From Bradyrhizobium sp. Y36 (GTDB lineage: Bacteria; Pseudomonadota; Alphaproteobacteria; Rhizobiales; Xanthobacteraceae), in assembly GCF_002531575.1 (NCBI RefSeq), contig NZ_NWTI01000005.1, positions 1-64,000 of the forward strand: a DNA stretch of 64,000 bases, given 5' to 3'. The position numbers and the translations under genes are program-made. Of the stretch, positions 63,365 to 64,000 are shown piece by piece (the stretch's first letter is position 1; every line of letters begins with the position of its first letter). A model generated the notes under the pieces. It was not told where the DNA came from, ran no database searches, and saw only the letters and a list, made by a program, of their open reading frames with translations.

Positions 63365-64000
63365 CTATCTTTGCGGTGTATCTCGCCGCTTGTGCACGAC
63401 CGCCACATCGTCGCTGTAGACGCGCTGCCACTCGGGCAGCCGGTCGAGCATCGCCACCGCCGGCGTGCGCGGTGAGAGCAGGGTCGCGCCGATGTTGTAT
63501 TCGTCGAGCAGCTTGAGCAGATCTCCGAGGTCGATCAGCGCCAGCGCACGATTGTAGCGGTCGATGAACGGTCCCCCGTACAATTCGCCACGACCGTCGA
63601 TGAAGGTGGGAATGCCGGCATAGATCAAATAGCCGCCGAACGAATAATCGTTGAGCACGCGCCCTGCCCTCGCGAGATCGGTTTGGGCGATGGCAGCCGT
63701 CGGGGTGACGTTGGACGCCGGCCGGATGTCGCGCGCCAGAGCAAGTCCGCTGATGGCGGCCAAGGCAGCGACCGCGGCCAGGCCCAAACCGCGCGAGGAG
63801 CCGTCGGTATCGGTACGGCCTGGCCCGCCGAACGTCCGGCCCAGGGGGGCCGCCAGATAGAGCGGCGCCAGCATGGCCAACAGATCCGCATTGCGGATCT
63901 GCGCCAGCGCGAAATGGAGCAAGCCGATCACCACGAGGGCTCGCACGACCGGCAGCGTCACGCCGCGCGAGAGCGCGAAGATGCCTCCCAGCAGCAGCAA
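63365..64000 (-). CDS. GT-C-like membrane protein, C-terminal part (cut by window edge)
   Basis: The visible 211 residues lack the N-terminus, which lies beyond base 64000. They hold about three helices and a soluble end with LNDYSFGGYLIYAGIPTFID then GRGELYGGPFIDRYN. The pattern repeats the C-terminus of the gene at 58381-59868, so this is a paralogue in opposite orientation. It ends one base after the methyltransferase gene. Confidence 0.75.
   Translation of the reverse strand: MLLLGGIFALSRGVTLPVVRALVVIGLLHFALAQIRNADLLAMLAPLYLAAPLGRTFGGPGRTDTDGSSRGLGLAAVAALAAISGLALARDIRPASNVTPTAAIAQTDLARAGRVLNDYSFGGYLIYAGIPTFIDGRGELYGGPFIDRYNRALALIDLGDLLKLLDEYNIGATLLSPRTPAVAMLDRLPEWQRVYSDDVAVVHKRRDTPQR

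Overview
The window looks like chromosome from a Bradyrhizobium-type alphaproteobacterium (order Hyphomicrobiales). It is GC-rich, with strong G/C at third codon positions. It carries several arrangements I associate with that order: aa3-type CoxIV followed by pntAA-pntAB-pntB, a DUF1036 gene overlapping pyruvate kinase, a GapR-type DUF2312 gene, DUF1244, YdcH-like mini-proteins, a C-terminally extended ribosomal protein S21, and palindromic intergenic repeats. All family names come from reading the translations; no database search was possible.

Layout. 0-3.8 kb: a transposase tail at the left edge, then a GalD/PrpF-type tautomerase and a DctA-type symporter facing a LysR regulator. 4-8.3 kb: a CUT1-type ABC uptake operon (binding protein and two permeases, no ATPase) with an unknown membrane protein. 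8.3-13.2 kb: a GlpD-like flavoprotein with a PotABC-like transporter that has an ATPase but no binding protein. 13.3-19.6 kb: c-di-GMP genes (PAS-GGDEF-EAL and a GGDEF protein with an I-site), an L-2-hydroxyglutarate oxidase-like protein and four mini-proteins. 19.7-24.8 kb: purE-purK, aqpZ, rpsU, a TPR lipoprotein, an Ala/Lys/Glu-rich anchored protein and a cupin. 24.8-31.6 kb: a bioenergetic block with a ChaA-like Ca2+/H+ antiporter, a NhaD-like Na+/H+ antiporter, a membrane-anchored hydrolase, a previously untracked 56-aa gene, the proton-translocating transhydrogenase and CoxIV. 31.8-38.3 kb: a patatin whose catalytic dyad is split by membrane helices, a TetR regulator facing a sterol-desaturase-like hydroxylase with a double operator, and oligoendopeptidase F. 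38.4-48.1 kb: an NtrC-type regulator, two envelope enzymes (YcbB-like L,D-transpeptidase and a DUF882/M15-like protein), small DUF genes and pyk.

48.2-57.8 kb is the most accessory-looking part. It has a TetR regulator, a secreted M23 peptidase, a small membrane protein, about 0.7 kb without a convincing gene, a secreted protein made of two tandem copies of a two-cysteine domain, and an 1817-aa cadherin-like/RTX protein whose last 1 kb is tandemly duplicated. The RTX gene ends directly on a headless PAP2 phosphatase fragment, which looks like an insertion scar. An Flp pilin follows, and from 58.4 kb to the right edge there is a set of polytopic membrane proteins with a GT2 glycosyltransferase and a methyltransferase, probably for lipid-linked glycan work.

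The best candidates for something undescribed are the RTX/duplicated-domain secreted pair with its insertion scar, the membrane-interrupted patatin, the 11-bp tandem repeat at the DUF1244 ribosome-binding site, and the paired incomplete ABC systems. No tRNA, rRNA, CRISPR array or prophage was seen.
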